From Thauera carbonicopians (GTDB lineage Bacteria; Pseudomonadota; Gammaproteobacteria; Burkholderiales; Rhodocyclaceae): a DNA stretch of 44,825 nt. The stretch covers positions 1 to 44,825 of the forward strand of contig NZ_JANUXN010000025.1 in assembly GCF_025699485.1 (NCBI RefSeq), in the 5' to 3' direction. Numbering within the stretch: position 1 is the first letter of the stretch; every line of letters starts with the position of its first letter. The notes under the pieces are model-generated. The model ran no database searches, had not been told where the DNA came from, and was given only the letters and a program-made list of their open reading frames with translations. Positions 9,056 to 17,257 of the stretch are shown here, in pieces. Position numbers and translations under genes: made by a program.

Positions 9056-10440
9056 CGTCGTTCTCCTATGGGGGCTCGTTCGACATCGGTCGCCGCTGCA
9101 TCGCCGGAAAGCCCGGAAGCTTCTTCCCGGCGCTGGAACAGCAGGATCGGCAGCCCCGCGGCCAGGACCATCAGGCCGATCAGCGCTGCGAAGCCGGTAT
9201 AGGCAATGCTGGCGTGGAGCATGTACAGACAGGTCAGGCAGAAGAGCAAAGGCGTCAGCGGATAGAGCGGTACGCGGTACGGCAGCCGCCTGCCGGGTTC
9301 GCGCCGGCGCAGGACGAACAGCGCCACGCCGACCAGGAAGAGGAAGCCCCAGAAAACGGGCGCGGTGTAGTCGACCATCGCCTTGAAGCCGTCGCGTGTC
9401 ACCGCGCCCATGGCGATCAAGGCGAGGGACAGCGCAGCCTGCGCGATCTGGGCATTGGCGGGCGTCGTCCCCCGCCCGCGCCAGACGCCGATCCATCGCA
9501 GCACCGTCAAGTCGCGCCCCATGACATAGAAGACGCGGGAGCCGGTGAAGATGGTGGCGTTCAGCGTGGAAATGGCGGCCACCACGATGGCGAGGCTAAC
9601 GATCATCTCGCCCGTCGGCCCCGCAACCACGCGCATCATGTCGGCGGCAACCGCATCGGATGTTCTCAGCCCGTCGAGTCCCAGGACGGACAGCAGCGCC
9701 AGATTGGTCAGCGTATACAGCGCCGCCAGGATCAGGGACCCCAGCACCAGCACCCTGGCGACGTTGCGCCTGGCGTCCCTGAGCTCCCCGGTGAGATAAG
9801 CGGCTTCGTTCCAGCCGCCGTAGGTCAGCAGCACGAAGATCATCGCCATCCCCAGTGCGGCCGTTTCCGGCTCCACGGCCACGGCGGTCATGTCCGGGGC
9901 CTCCCCGGTGCCGAGCAGGCCGAAGAGGATGATGGCCGCGACTGCGCCGATCTCCAGAAACGTGACCAGCACCTGAAGCCGTTTGCCCTGCATCGTGCCG
10001 AGCACATTCACACCGGTGAAAACGACCACCGCCAGCGCCGCATACAACGCAGGCCCGTACTCGCCCAAGGGCAGGATCTGAGCCAGGTAATCGCCGAGCA
10101 CGAAGGCCACGCCCGCGATCGCGCCGGTCTGAATGACCGTGCATCTCGCCCAGCCGAACAGCATCGCGACCGGACGGCCATAGGCGCGCGAAAGGAAGTG
10201 ATACTCCCCGCCCGCATGCGGATGCGCGGCAGCGAGCTCCGCATAGCACAGCGCGCCGACCAGAATGATCAGGCCGCCTGCGAGCCAGACGGCGATGAAC
10301 ATCCATTCGCTGCTGACGCTGGCGGCGACGATGGATGGCGCCCTGAAGATGCCGACGCCCACCACCAGCCCGACCATGATCGTGACGGCATCGAAGACCG
10401 ACAATACGGCCTGTGGTTTGGAGAAACCTCTATCGACCAT
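9052..10440 (-). CDS. APC-family amino acid permease
   Basis: This 462-residue transporter of the amino acid-polyamine-organocation superfamily has about twelve membrane helices. The helix-1 signature GLVVGVGIFRAPSIVA carries the unwound glycine-rich binding segment, and YAELAAAHPHAGGEYHFL is the usual helix-2/loop motif. I start at ATG 10440 (MVDRGFSKPQAVLSV); the frame is open upstream but the added 24 residues lack family features. It resembles L-type or serine/threonine exchangers, but substrate cannot be assigned. It is the first gene of a two-gene unit with the exported methyltransferase, coupled by an ATGA overlap. Confidence 0.85.
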   Translation of the reverse strand: MVDRGFSKPQAVLSVFDAVTIMVGLVVGVGIFRAPSIVAASVSSEWMFIAVWLAGGLIILVGALCYAELAAAHPHAGGEYHFLSRAYGRPVAMLFGWARCTVIQTGAIAGVAFVLGDYLAQILPLGEYGPALYAALAVVVFTGVNVLGTMQGKRLQVLVTFLEIGAVAAIILFGLLGTGEAPDMTAVAVEPETAALGMAMIFVLLTYGGWNEAAYLTGELRDARRNVARVLVLGSLILAALYTLTNLALLSVLGLDGLRTSDAVAADMMRVVAGPTGEMIVSLAIVVAAISTLNATIFTGSRVFYVMGRDLTVLRWIGVWRGRGTTPANAQIAQAALSLALIAMGAVTRDGFKAMVDYTAPVFWGFLFLVGVALFVLRRREPGRRLPYRVPLYPLTPLLFCLTCLYMLHASIAYTGFAALIGLMVLAAGLPILLFQRREEASGLSGDAAATDVERAPIGERR

Positions 10441-10614
10441 GCTTGCCCTTGCTGCCTGATGACAATCCCATCCGCGCAGCAGGCCGACCGGGCGCGTCCC
10501 GACCGGTACCATTCGAGAGCTGGATGCAAAGCCGAGCGCCGAAGGCGATTGCTGCGCGTCGGCGACATCATCGCCCAGCCGGCAGGCATCTGCGCGGCCA
10601 GCAATATTTTCTAT
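10441..10614. other. 174-base intergenic region upstream of the permease
   Basis: This is non-coding space between the permease start (10440) and the symporter stop (10615). The edge near 10600-10630 is AT-rich against the GC-rich background. I find no convincing -35/-10 pair, terminator or dyad here, although the permease promoter must lie within or above it. Confidence 0.5.
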
Positions 10615-11607
10615 TCAAGTATTACAAATAGCCTTGACCTCGCCCTCATTGCGCTCCGCATAGCGCCGAGCCATCACCGCGCACACCATCAACTGGATCT
10701 GGTGGAACACCATCAGCGGCAGGATCGCCAGGCCCACGGTCGAACTGGCGAACAGAACCTGGGCCATCGGCACGCCGGTCGCCATGCTCTTCTTCGAGCC
10801 GCAGAAGACGATCGTGATCTCATCCTCGGTATTGAAGCCGAGTCGGCGGGCAAGCCAGGTGGTGGCGGCGAGGATCAGTACGAGCAGCACGATGCAGCAC
10901 GCCGTCAGCAGCGCCAGCGCCGGAACCGGGACGGTGCGCCACAGCCCTTCCAGCACCGCCGCGCCGAAAGCGGTATACACCACCAGCAGGATCGAACCCT
11001 GATCGACGTAGCGCAGCCAGCGCTGCTGCTGCGCCACCCAGGCGCCGATCCACGGCCGCAGCGCATGCCCGGCGACGAAAGGCAGCAGCAGTTGGACGCC
11101 GATCTTCAGGATCGACTCGCCCAGCGGCATGCCGGCGCCGGTGCTGCCGAGCACCAGGCCGGCCAGCAGCGGCGTGACCACGATGCCCACCAGGCTCGAT
11201 GCCGATGCCGCGCACACAGCGGCCGGCACGTTGCCGCGTGCGATCGAGGTGAAGGCGATCGCCGACTGCACCGTGCCCGGCAGCAGGCACAGATAGAGCA
11301 TGCCGAGCCACAGCGCGTCGCCCAGCAGCGGCTTCATCAGCGGCTGCAGCGCCAGGCCGAGCAGCGGGAAGAGCGCGAAGGTACATAGGAAGACCAGCAG
11401 GTGCAGGCGCCAGTGCATCGCGCCGTCGATGATCGCGCGGCGCGACAGGCGCGCGCCGTGCAGGAAGAACAGCAGCGCGATTCCGGCGTGCGTCAGGCCG
11501 TCGAAGAAAGCCACGTACCGGCCCTGCGGCGGCAGGATCGTGGCGAACGCGACGACGACGATCAGAATGAGGGTAAAGCGATCGAACAGCAGTTGCAGGA
11601 ATTTCAT
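10615..11607 (-). CDS. bile acid:sodium symporter family (BASS/SLC10A7-like) transporter
   Basis: The 330-residue membrane protein has about ten helices. It starts MKFLQLLFDRFTLILIVVVA and contains LPGTVQSAIAFTSIARGN and FCGSKKSMATGVPMAQVLF, both typical of the YfeH/SLC10A7-like branch of the BASS family, which moves organic anions with sodium. I use ATG 11607; an upstream in-frame ATG adds only 19 Pro/His-rich residues. It is divergent from an AraC regulator with a 136-base spacer, so that regulator probably controls it. The native substrate is unknown. Confidence 0.85.
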   Translation of the reverse strand: MKFLQLLFDRFTLILIVVVAFATILPPQGRYVAFFDGLTHAGIALLFFLHGARLSRRAIIDGAMHWRLHLLVFLCTFALFPLLGLALQPLMKPLLGDALWLGMLYLCLLPGTVQSAIAFTSIARGNVPAAVCAASASSLVGIVVTPLLAGLVLGSTGAGMPLGESILKIGVQLLLPFVAGHALRPWIGAWVAQQQRWLRYVDQGSILLVVYTAFGAAVLEGLWRTVPVPALALLTACCIVLLVLILAATTWLARRLGFNTEDEITIVFCGSKKSMATGVPMAQVLFASSTVGLAILPLMVFHQIQLMVCAVMARRYAERNEGEVKAICNT

Positions 11608-11743
11608 TTTTTGTTCGGCAGGGTGGTGGGGTCGGGAGAGCAGCAGGCCCGGGATCGGACACACGGCATGCTTGCGTGCAAGCCTAACGGCTGGCGATAC
11701 TGCCGACTAACGCCAATCGAACGATCAATGTCGCTGACCGGAC

Positions 11744-12532
11744 ATGCCGCCCTGCCCTCCGGAAGATCTCGCTACACTCACCCGCCTGCCGCGGCCGATC
11801 TATGGCCATGCCGAATCGCTGACCAACCGCGCGCTCGGCTACCCCCACGCCCATCCGTGGATCCAGTTCGCCCATGCCACGGTCGGCGTGCTCGACGTGC
11901 GCACCGACGCGGGCCGCTTCATCGCGCCGCCGCAGCGTGCCGTGTGGATTCCCGCCGGGGTCGTGCATCAGGTGCGCGGCTCGGAGGACACCGTGATCCG
12001 CAGCCTCTACATCGAGCCCTCTGCCCTGCCCGACTCGCAAGGCGGCTGCCGCGTGCTCGCGGTCAGCCCGCTGCTGCGCGAACTTGTTCGCGCCTTCGGT
12101 GAATTGCCGGCCGAATACGAAGAAGACGGCCCTGGCGGGCGGCTCGCGGCCGTCCTGCTCGATCAGGTCGCAGGCGCTCCCGCGCTCGGCCTGATGCTGC
12201 CGCTGCCGCAGGAGCCACGCCTGCGCCGAATATGCGAAGCCTTCGAGGCGGAACCCGACTCACGCGACGGGCTGGCCGTCTGGGCACGGCGTCTGGGCTG
12301 CTCGGAGCGCACGCTGGCAAGGCTGTTCCGCACCCACACCGGCCTGAGCTTCCGCCGCTGGCGACAACGCCTGCGCCTGATCAGCGCCTTGCCGATGCTG
12401 GAGGCAGGCGAGCGGGTCACCGACGTCGCCATTGCCTGCGGCTACGATTCGGTGTCGGCCTTCATCGCCAGCTTCCGCGAGCATTTCGGCGCGACGCCGG
12501 GGGAGTTCGCAGGCGCACGCACGATCGCCTGA
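11744..12532 (+). CDS. AraC-family transcriptional regulator with cupin sensor
   Basis: The 262-residue protein has an N-terminal cupin domain (about residues 20-100, with HAHPWIQFAHATVGVL and AVWIPAGVVHQVRG). The C-terminal double helix-turn-helix spans about 165-258 (AVWARRLGCSERTLARLFR and VTDVAIACGYDSVSAFIASF, then FGATPGEF). This is the NimR/YeaM-like AraC architecture, often found divergent from the transporter it controls. Here the divergent partner is the BASS transporter starting at 11607. It could activate or repress that gene in response to its substrate; this is inference from layout. No clear inverted or direct repeat operator was found in the spacer. Confidence 0.88.
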   Translation: MPPCPPEDLATLTRLPRPIYGHAESLTNRALGYPHAHPWIQFAHATVGVLDVRTDAGRFIAPPQRAVWIPAGVVHQVRGSEDTVIRSLYIEPSALPDSQGGCRVLAVSPLLRELVRAFGELPAEYEEDGPGGRLAAVLLDQVAGAPALGLMLPLPQEPRLRRICEAFEAEPDSRDGLAVWARRLGCSERTLARLFRTHTGLSFRRWRQRLRLISALPMLEAGERVTDVAIACGYDSVSAFIASFREHFGATPGEFAGARTIA

Positions 12533-12615
12533 AATCTCCGCTCACAGCGCCGAGAAGGGATTCCGCACCGCAACGGAACGAGGCGCAAGCGTTCCTGGCC
12601 CCCCTCCTGCGACCA

Positions 12616-13281
12616 TCAACGGAAGGACGCTCCGGCACGCCTCCGCATCACACCCAGCCCGAGCAAGCCCGTCGCAAGGCAAGCGAGCGTGCCCGGTTCA
12701 GGTACGCTGCCGACCTGGACCGCCCGCGCGACGAGGGTGAAGCTGAACGTACCGGGGACAGCATCGTCCTCCGCATAGTCGGTGCCGGTCATCGACAGCG
12801 TCGTACCGTCGAAAGTGCCATCATAGCTGCCGAGGGGTCCCTGCGACGAGCAGGCTCCCGTCGACGGGAACCACGAGCAGGGATCTTCGCTCGCCGCAAA
12901 ATCCAGCCCCGTCAGGACGGCGAAGTAGCCAGGAAAGGCAAACCCGAGCGCCGACGCGCCACCACTGTCGATGGCGGATGAATCGAAGCGGATCTGCTCC
13001 CGTTCGTAGCCATCGGGCGGAAAGAAGGATGTGGTCACGAAGACGGTTTCCTGCTGCAGGTCGAAGCTGCCGGAGAGCGCGAAAGTCTGCGGTGGCGGCA
13101 CGGAGCCGCAGTTGCCGTCCGGATCGCACAGCAGGAAGCCGCCCGGCGAATAGGTGACCGAACTCTGGCCGGCATCGATCTGCAGCACGACTGCATGCGC
13201 GGCAGCGGGCATCGTCCCGAGCGCAAAAAGGGCAAATGCCGAAACGACGGCGGTTTGGGAGACTTTGTTTACGAGGTTCAT
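12616..13281 (-). CDS. PEP-CTERM sorting domain protein
   Basis: The product has 221 residues with a Sec signal peptide (NLVNKVSQTAVVSAFALFAL, ending PAAAHA). The mature domain of about 165 residues is Gly/Ser/Asp/Phe-rich and beta-type. It ends in a classic PEP-CTERM tail from about residue 193: VPEPGTLACLATGLLGLGV followed by MRRR. Exosortase EpsH/XrtA removes such tails during export in biofilm-forming, exopolysaccharide-making bacteria. I start at ATG 13281 because the upstream part of the frame lacks a signal-peptide pattern. Four cysteines (CDPDGNC and CSWFPSTGAC) suggest disulfides. No exosortase gene is nearby. It converges with the AraC gene. Confidence 0.85.
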   Translation of the reverse strand: MNLVNKVSQTAVVSAFALFALGTMPAAAHAVVLQIDAGQSSVTYSPGGFLLCDPDGNCGSVPPPQTFALSGSFDLQQETVFVTTSFFPPDGYEREQIRFDSSAIDSGGASALGFAFPGYFAVLTGLDFAASEDPCSWFPSTGACSSQGPLGSYDGTFDGTTLSMTGTDYAEDDAVPGTFSFTLVARAVQVGSVPEPGTLACLATGLLGLGVMRRRAGASFR

Positions 13282-13407
13282 GTCCGGGGGCTCACTCACG
13301 AAGGGTCGATCTGGCGACGCCGGCAACACCGCGACGGCGGCAACCTGCGCGACGGCAGATGATGCAAATTTCATTCCCGGAGACCCGGTACGGCATATGT
13401 CTTTGTA

Positions 13408-14334
13408 TTACTTGGCCCTCGACACTTCCACCCGCCTCGGCCCCGTGCACCGGTGTAAAGAAAGCCGACACGCCCCGAACCTGCATGCATTCACGCAATG
13501 GCTCGATGTCCCTCCCCATGACGCAAGGCTGCCGGGAAATCGACGATGATGTACGACCCTGGCATCCGGAAGGCTTACAAGCTTGATCGGCCAGCGAATG
13601 TCCCGACGCCGCGCTGGATCTCCCCACAGCGCGGCAAGATCGGCGGCGAACGTGCCCAGCAGCTTCTCGTGCCCGGCCTCGCGTGCCTTGCGGACGGCGG
13701 ACCAGGTCGAGATGTAGCCGAGCAGTTCTTCCAGCTTCCAGGCTGCGCGGATCTCCATCGCTGGCGCGGCCTGTTCGTCGACAGGGAAAGGCAGATCCGC
13801 GTACCCGCCGTCGACCAGCTTGCGCTCGGCCGGCCAGAACGGGCCGATTTCATCCGCGTAGAAGTGCCCGAAACGCACGTTCAGTTCCTCGTCCAGGCAC
13901 GGCACACCGTAGCTGATCAGCGCCAGGACGGCTCCCGGGGCAGCGATCCGGCGCACTTCGGCATAAAAGCGCGGCAGATCGAACCAGTGCGCTGCCTGCG
14001 CCACGGTGATCAGGCTCGCGCTGTGGTCGGCGACCGGCAGGCGCTCGGCGGGCGCGCAGGCATATTCGACCCGCGGATGCGGTGCGGCATGGGCGAGCTG
14101 CGCCGCGCTGGGGTCGAGGCCCAGCACCTTGCCGAAATGCTCGCCGAGCAGGCCGGTCAGCTGCCCGCTACCGCAGCCGACATCGACCGCCAGTTGCCGG
14201 CCCGGAACGAGGCCTGCCAGAAAGCACGCGAGTTCCGGCGGGTAGGTCGGCCTGAAGCGCGCATAAGCTTCGCCCCCCTGCGCAAACCAGTTCCTGGAAT
14301 GCCTGCCCGAATCCATCGGCGCACCCACCATCAT
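13408..14334 (-). CDS. class I SAM-dependent methyltransferase with anomalous C-terminus
   Basis: Residues 10-255 match a common methyltransferase family: FRPTYPPELACFLAG, motif I AVDVGCGSGQLTG, LGLDPSAAQL, and AQAAHWFDLPRFYAEVRR. Family members normally end just after the WP.. strand, seen here as DIRWPIKL. This frame instead runs on for about 55 residues that are Arg/Cys/His-rich and use codons rare in the rest of the gene (CTT, GTA, CGA, TTA). The simplest reading is a lost stop codon or a recent indel. The start at 14334 has a GGGAG ribosome site; ATG at 14331 or 14316 is also possible. It is divergent from the AI-2E-family gene. Confidence 0.75.
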   Translation of the reverse strand: MMVGAPMDSGRHSRNWFAQGGEAYARFRPTYPPELACFLAGLVPGRQLAVDVGCGSGQLTGLLGEHFGKVLGLDPSAAQLAHAAPHPRVEYACAPAERLPVADHSASLITVAQAAHWFDLPRFYAEVRRIAAPGAVLALISYGVPCLDEELNVRFGHFYADEIGPFWPAERKLVDGGYADLPFPVDEQAAPAMEIRAAWKLEELLGYISTWSAVRKAREAGHEKLLGTFAADLAALWGDPARRRDIRWPIKLVSLPDARVVHHRRFPGSLASWGGTSSHCVNACRFGACRLSLHRCTGPRRVEVSRAK

Positions 14335-14523
14335 CGTTCTCCCGTCGTCTCTGCCGATACCCTTCGCCTTCCCCCGGCGGCGCGGATGCGGGTACCGCGG
14401 GAAGCATGTAATGTCGCAATTGTCTCCGCATCATCCGACACCTCGTCCGGAGACGGCAAGGACGACGGCCAGCGCTGCACGCGCCGGTCGCCTCTTCACG
14501 ATCGAGCTTTTCATGGAACCCAG

Positions 14524-15645
14524 ATGATCGACCAGGTCGCCGAGAAAATCGTCCGCCGCATCATCCTCGGCCTGCTGCTCGGCGGGCTGCTGGTGCTCGG
14601 CTATGCGGTACTGCAGCCCTTCATCGTGCCGGTCGCCTGGGCGGTCATCATCGCCTACGCGACCTGGCCGCTCCACCGCCGGCTGCAGCGGCGCATGCCG
14701 CGCCATCCGGGCCTGGCCGCGCTGTTGATGAGCCTGCTGCTGAGCACCGCGGTGGTGCTGCCGGTATTGTGGCTGGCCAGCCTGCTACGCAACGAACTCG
14801 GGCTGGCGATCGCCGCCATCACCGCCGAAATCCGCCACGGCACGCTGGCCCTGCCCGACTTCGTCCTCAATCTGCCGTGGATCGGCGACAGTCTCCAGCA
14901 GATGCTCGACGAGCTGACGCACGATCCCGAAGCTTTCCGCACCCAGTTGACCGACTGGGTGCGCCAGGGCGCCGACAAGGCCGTGGCGCTGATCGGCGAC
15001 GTCGGCCGCAACGCGGCCAAGCTCGGCTTCGCGCTGATCACCGTGTTCTTCCTCTATCGCGACGGCGAACGCCTGTTGCAGCAGGTGCATCAGGTGCTGC
15101 AGCGCTTCCTCGGCGCGCGGGTGGACGACTACCTCGCGGCCGTGGGTTCGATGACCAAGGCCGTGGTCTGGGGGCTGGTCGCCACCGCGCTGGCGCAGGG
15201 CTTGGTCGCCGGCCTGGGCTACTGGTGGGCAGGGGTGTCGGCGCCGGTGCTGCTCGGCGCGGTCACCGCGCTGATCGCCATGATTCCCTTCGGCACGCCG
15301 GTCGCCTGGGGTTCGATCGGCGCCTGGCTGCTGATCAGCGGCGACACCGTGGCCGGCATCGGCCTGCTGCTGTGGGGCGCGCTGGTGGTGAGCTGGGTCG
15401 ACAACCTGGTGCGCCCGCTGGTGATCAGCAACGCCACCCGCATTCCCTTCGTGCTGGTGATGTTCGGCGTGCTCGGCGGCCTCGCCGCCTTCGGCCTCGT
15501 CGGCCTGTTCCTCGGGCCGGTGGTGCTGGCGGTGCTGATGGCCGTGTGGCGCGAATGGATCGAGGATTCCGACCTGGGCAATCGAGAACGCCGGCCGGAC
15601 GCGCAAAAGCAGGATGCGGCTCACGCCGATCGGCCAGGCGGCTGA
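14524..15645 (+). CDS. AI-2E family transporter (YdiK/PerM-like membrane protein)
   Basis: A 373-residue integral membrane protein of the AI-2E transporter family. It shows about seven to eight membrane helices with a large loop (about residues 95-200) holding amphipathic helices, and the family-typical stretches VPVAWAVIIAYATWPLHRR, FLYRDGERLLQQV and IPFGTPVAWGS near the end of the core. The gene begins at ATG 14524 (MIDQVAEKIVRR); a much longer open frame upstream is non-coding by composition. The family includes putative autoinducer-2 exporters and Na+/H+ antiporters; the function here is not fixed. The last 25 residues are charged and polar. Confidence 0.88.
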   Translation: MIDQVAEKIVRRIILGLLLGGLLVLGYAVLQPFIVPVAWAVIIAYATWPLHRRLQRRMPRHPGLAALLMSLLLSTAVVLPVLWLASLLRNELGLAIAAITAEIRHGTLALPDFVLNLPWIGDSLQQMLDELTHDPEAFRTQLTDWVRQGADKAVALIGDVGRNAAKLGFALITVFFLYRDGERLLQQVHQVLQRFLGARVDDYLAAVGSMTKAVVWGLVATALAQGLVAGLGYWWAGVSAPVLLGAVTALIAMIPFGTPVAWGSIGAWLLISGDTVAGIGLLLWGALVVSWVDNLVRPLVISNATRIPFVLVMFGVLGGLAAFGLVGLFLGPVVLAVLMAVWREWIEDSDLGNRERRPDAQKQDAAHADRPGG

Positions 15646-15704
15646 AAGGCGTGGCGTTTCGCCTTATTCTTGCACGCTTTCGCCAATCACTCCCTGCGCA
15701 TTAC

Positions 15705-16187
15705 ATGAAGCCCGCCCAGCACCCCACAGCCCTCCGCACCCAGCAATACCTCGCCGATGCCGGCGTGACGACGCAGGTCGTCGAATTCGAGCAGCCCACC
15801 CGCAGTAGCGCCGAAGCCGCCGCGGCCATCGGCTGCAGCGTGGCCGAGATCGCCAAGTCGGTGGTGTTCCGCGGCAAGGAAAGCGGCCAGGCGGTCGTCG
15901 TCGTCGCCAGCGGCGACAACCGTGTCAGCGAAGCCAAGGTCGCGGCCCTGGTCGGCGAGAAGATCGGCCGCGCCGACGCCGATTTCGTGCGCGAAGCGAC
16001 CGGCTACGCCATCGGCGGCGTCTCGCCGGTCGGCCATGCCCGGCCGGTGAAGCTGCTGCTCGACACGGAGCTGCAGCGCTTCACCCGGCTGTGGGCCGCC
16101 GCCGGCACGCCTTTCTCGGTGTTCCCGCTGAGTCCGGCGCAACTGCAGGCACTGACCGCGGCCGAATGGAGCGACATCAGGCAGTGA
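15705..16187 (+). CDS. YbaK/EbsC family aminoacyl-tRNA deacylase
   Basis: The 160-residue single-domain protein of the YbaK/ProX-type editing family hydrolyses mischarged Cys- or Ala-tRNAPro in characterised members. Seen here are IAKSVVFRGKE with the conserved lysine (AKSVVF), the DNRVSEAKVAALVG helix and the signature GYAIGGVSPVGH. The last is the glycine-rich loop that holds the tRNA 3' end. Length and order match the family, and it lies 59 bases after the AI-2E-family gene on the same strand, probably co-transcribed. Whether it edits Cys-tRNAPro or another substrate cannot be told from sequence. Confidence 0.88.
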   Translation: MKPAQHPTALRTQQYLADAGVTTQVVEFEQPTRSSAEAAAAIGCSVAEIAKSVVFRGKESGQAVVVVASGDNRVSEAKVAALVGEKIGRADADFVREATGYAIGGVSPVGHARPVKLLLDTELQRFTRLWAAAGTPFSVFPLSPAQLQALTAAEWSDIRQ

Positions 16188-16307
16188 GCAGACTGTGGCG
16201 CGTCCCCGGCCTTGGCCGCGGGCAGCCATGAAACGATGTCTCGGGGCCGAAATTCGAAGCCATCCGTGCCGGGCGCAAACCCACCCGGCAGGTGCGGCTG
16301 AACATCC

Positions 16308-17123
16308 TCAGCCGGGTGCCCGGCCAAAGTTCGCCGGCCGCCGCTCGCAGAAGGCGCGCACACCCTCGGCGAAGTCCGGCGTCGCCGACATCGCCAGGAA
16401 GCTCGCCTTCTCGGCATCGAGCGCCGTCGCCAGGTCGGTGTCGAGCCCTTCGCGCAGCAGACGCTTGATGCCGGCCTGGGCCGCAGCCGGCCCTTCGGCC
16501 AGCCGGCGCGCCAGCGCCAGCCCGGCCTCGGCCAGTTGCGCCACCGGCACCACCTCGGCCGCCAGGCCGATCTCCTTCGCCTGTGCCGCATCGACCTGAG
16601 GATTCAGCAGCGCGATCGCCAGCGCGCGCTGCAGACCGACGCGGCGCGGCAGATGCCAGCTCGCGCCACCGTCCGGCGTGGTGCCGATGGCGCTGTAGGC
16701 CAGCACGAAGCGTGCGTCCTCGGCCGCCACCAGCAGATCGCAGGCCATGGCCAGCGACATGCCGAAGCCTGCCGCGGAGCCGCCCACCAGCCCCACCACC
16801 GGGCAGGGCAGCTGGGTCAGAAGGGTGACGGTCTCATGCACGGCATCGATCAGTTGGCCGATCTCGTCGGCGCAGGCCGCCTGCGACTGCTCGAGCAAGC
16901 TATCGAAGCGGCGGACGTCGCCGCCGACCATGAAATGAGCGCTGCTGCTGCGCAGCACGGCCACCCGCGGCGGCTCGGCAGCCAGCGCCCGCGCCGCATC
17001 ACGCAGCGCACGCCCCATCAGCAGATCCAGGCTGTTGCGCGAGGCCGGGCGATCGAGGGTGATGAAGGCAATGCTTCCTTCGCGCTCGAGACGGACGGTA
17101 CTGGCTTGCTCGTGTTCAGACAT
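16308..17123 (-). CDS. enoyl-CoA hydratase/isomerase (crotonase) family protein
   Basis: The protein has 271 residues from ATG 17123 (MSEHEQASTVRLE), which has a GAGGAG ribosome site nine bases ahead. It shows the crotonase fold: HFMVGGDVRRF forms the first oxyanion half and VGGSAAGFGMSLAMACDLL the second. In SAIGTTPDGGASWHLPRRVG neither hydratase glutamate aligns, while an aspartate stands at PDGG as in PaaG-type isomerases and dienoyl-CoA isomerases. Hydratase activity is therefore doubtful and an isomerase or other CoA-thioester reaction is more likely. It stands alone, divergent from a methyltransferase gene. Confidence 0.85.
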   Translation of the reverse strand: MSEHEQASTVRLEREGSIAFITLDRPASRNSLDLLMGRALRDAARALAAEPPRVAVLRSSSAHFMVGGDVRRFDSLLEQSQAACADEIGQLIDAVHETVTLLTQLPCPVVGLVGGSAAGFGMSLAMACDLLVAAEDARFVLAYSAIGTTPDGGASWHLPRRVGLQRALAIALLNPQVDAAQAKEIGLAAEVVPVAQLAEAGLALARRLAEGPAAAQAGIKRLLREGLDTDLATALDAEKASFLAMSATPDFAEGVRAFCERRPANFGRAPG

Positions 17124-17257
17124 CGGCGGCATCTCCTCGGTAGATTGCATCGATCTGATTGCGGGCCCCATTTATAACCCATACCCCGCGGTACCACCGC
17201 CATCGTCGGGGGCATAATCCCTTCCCATCCACCGTCTCGACCGCCCCCAGTCCGCCC

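Noticed and set aside
16282-16318. Nested inverted repeats (CACCCGGC/GCCGGGTG and GGCTGA/TCAGCC) as a terminator
   Set aside because: The two stems exclude each other, overlap the crotonase stop codon and lack a T run.
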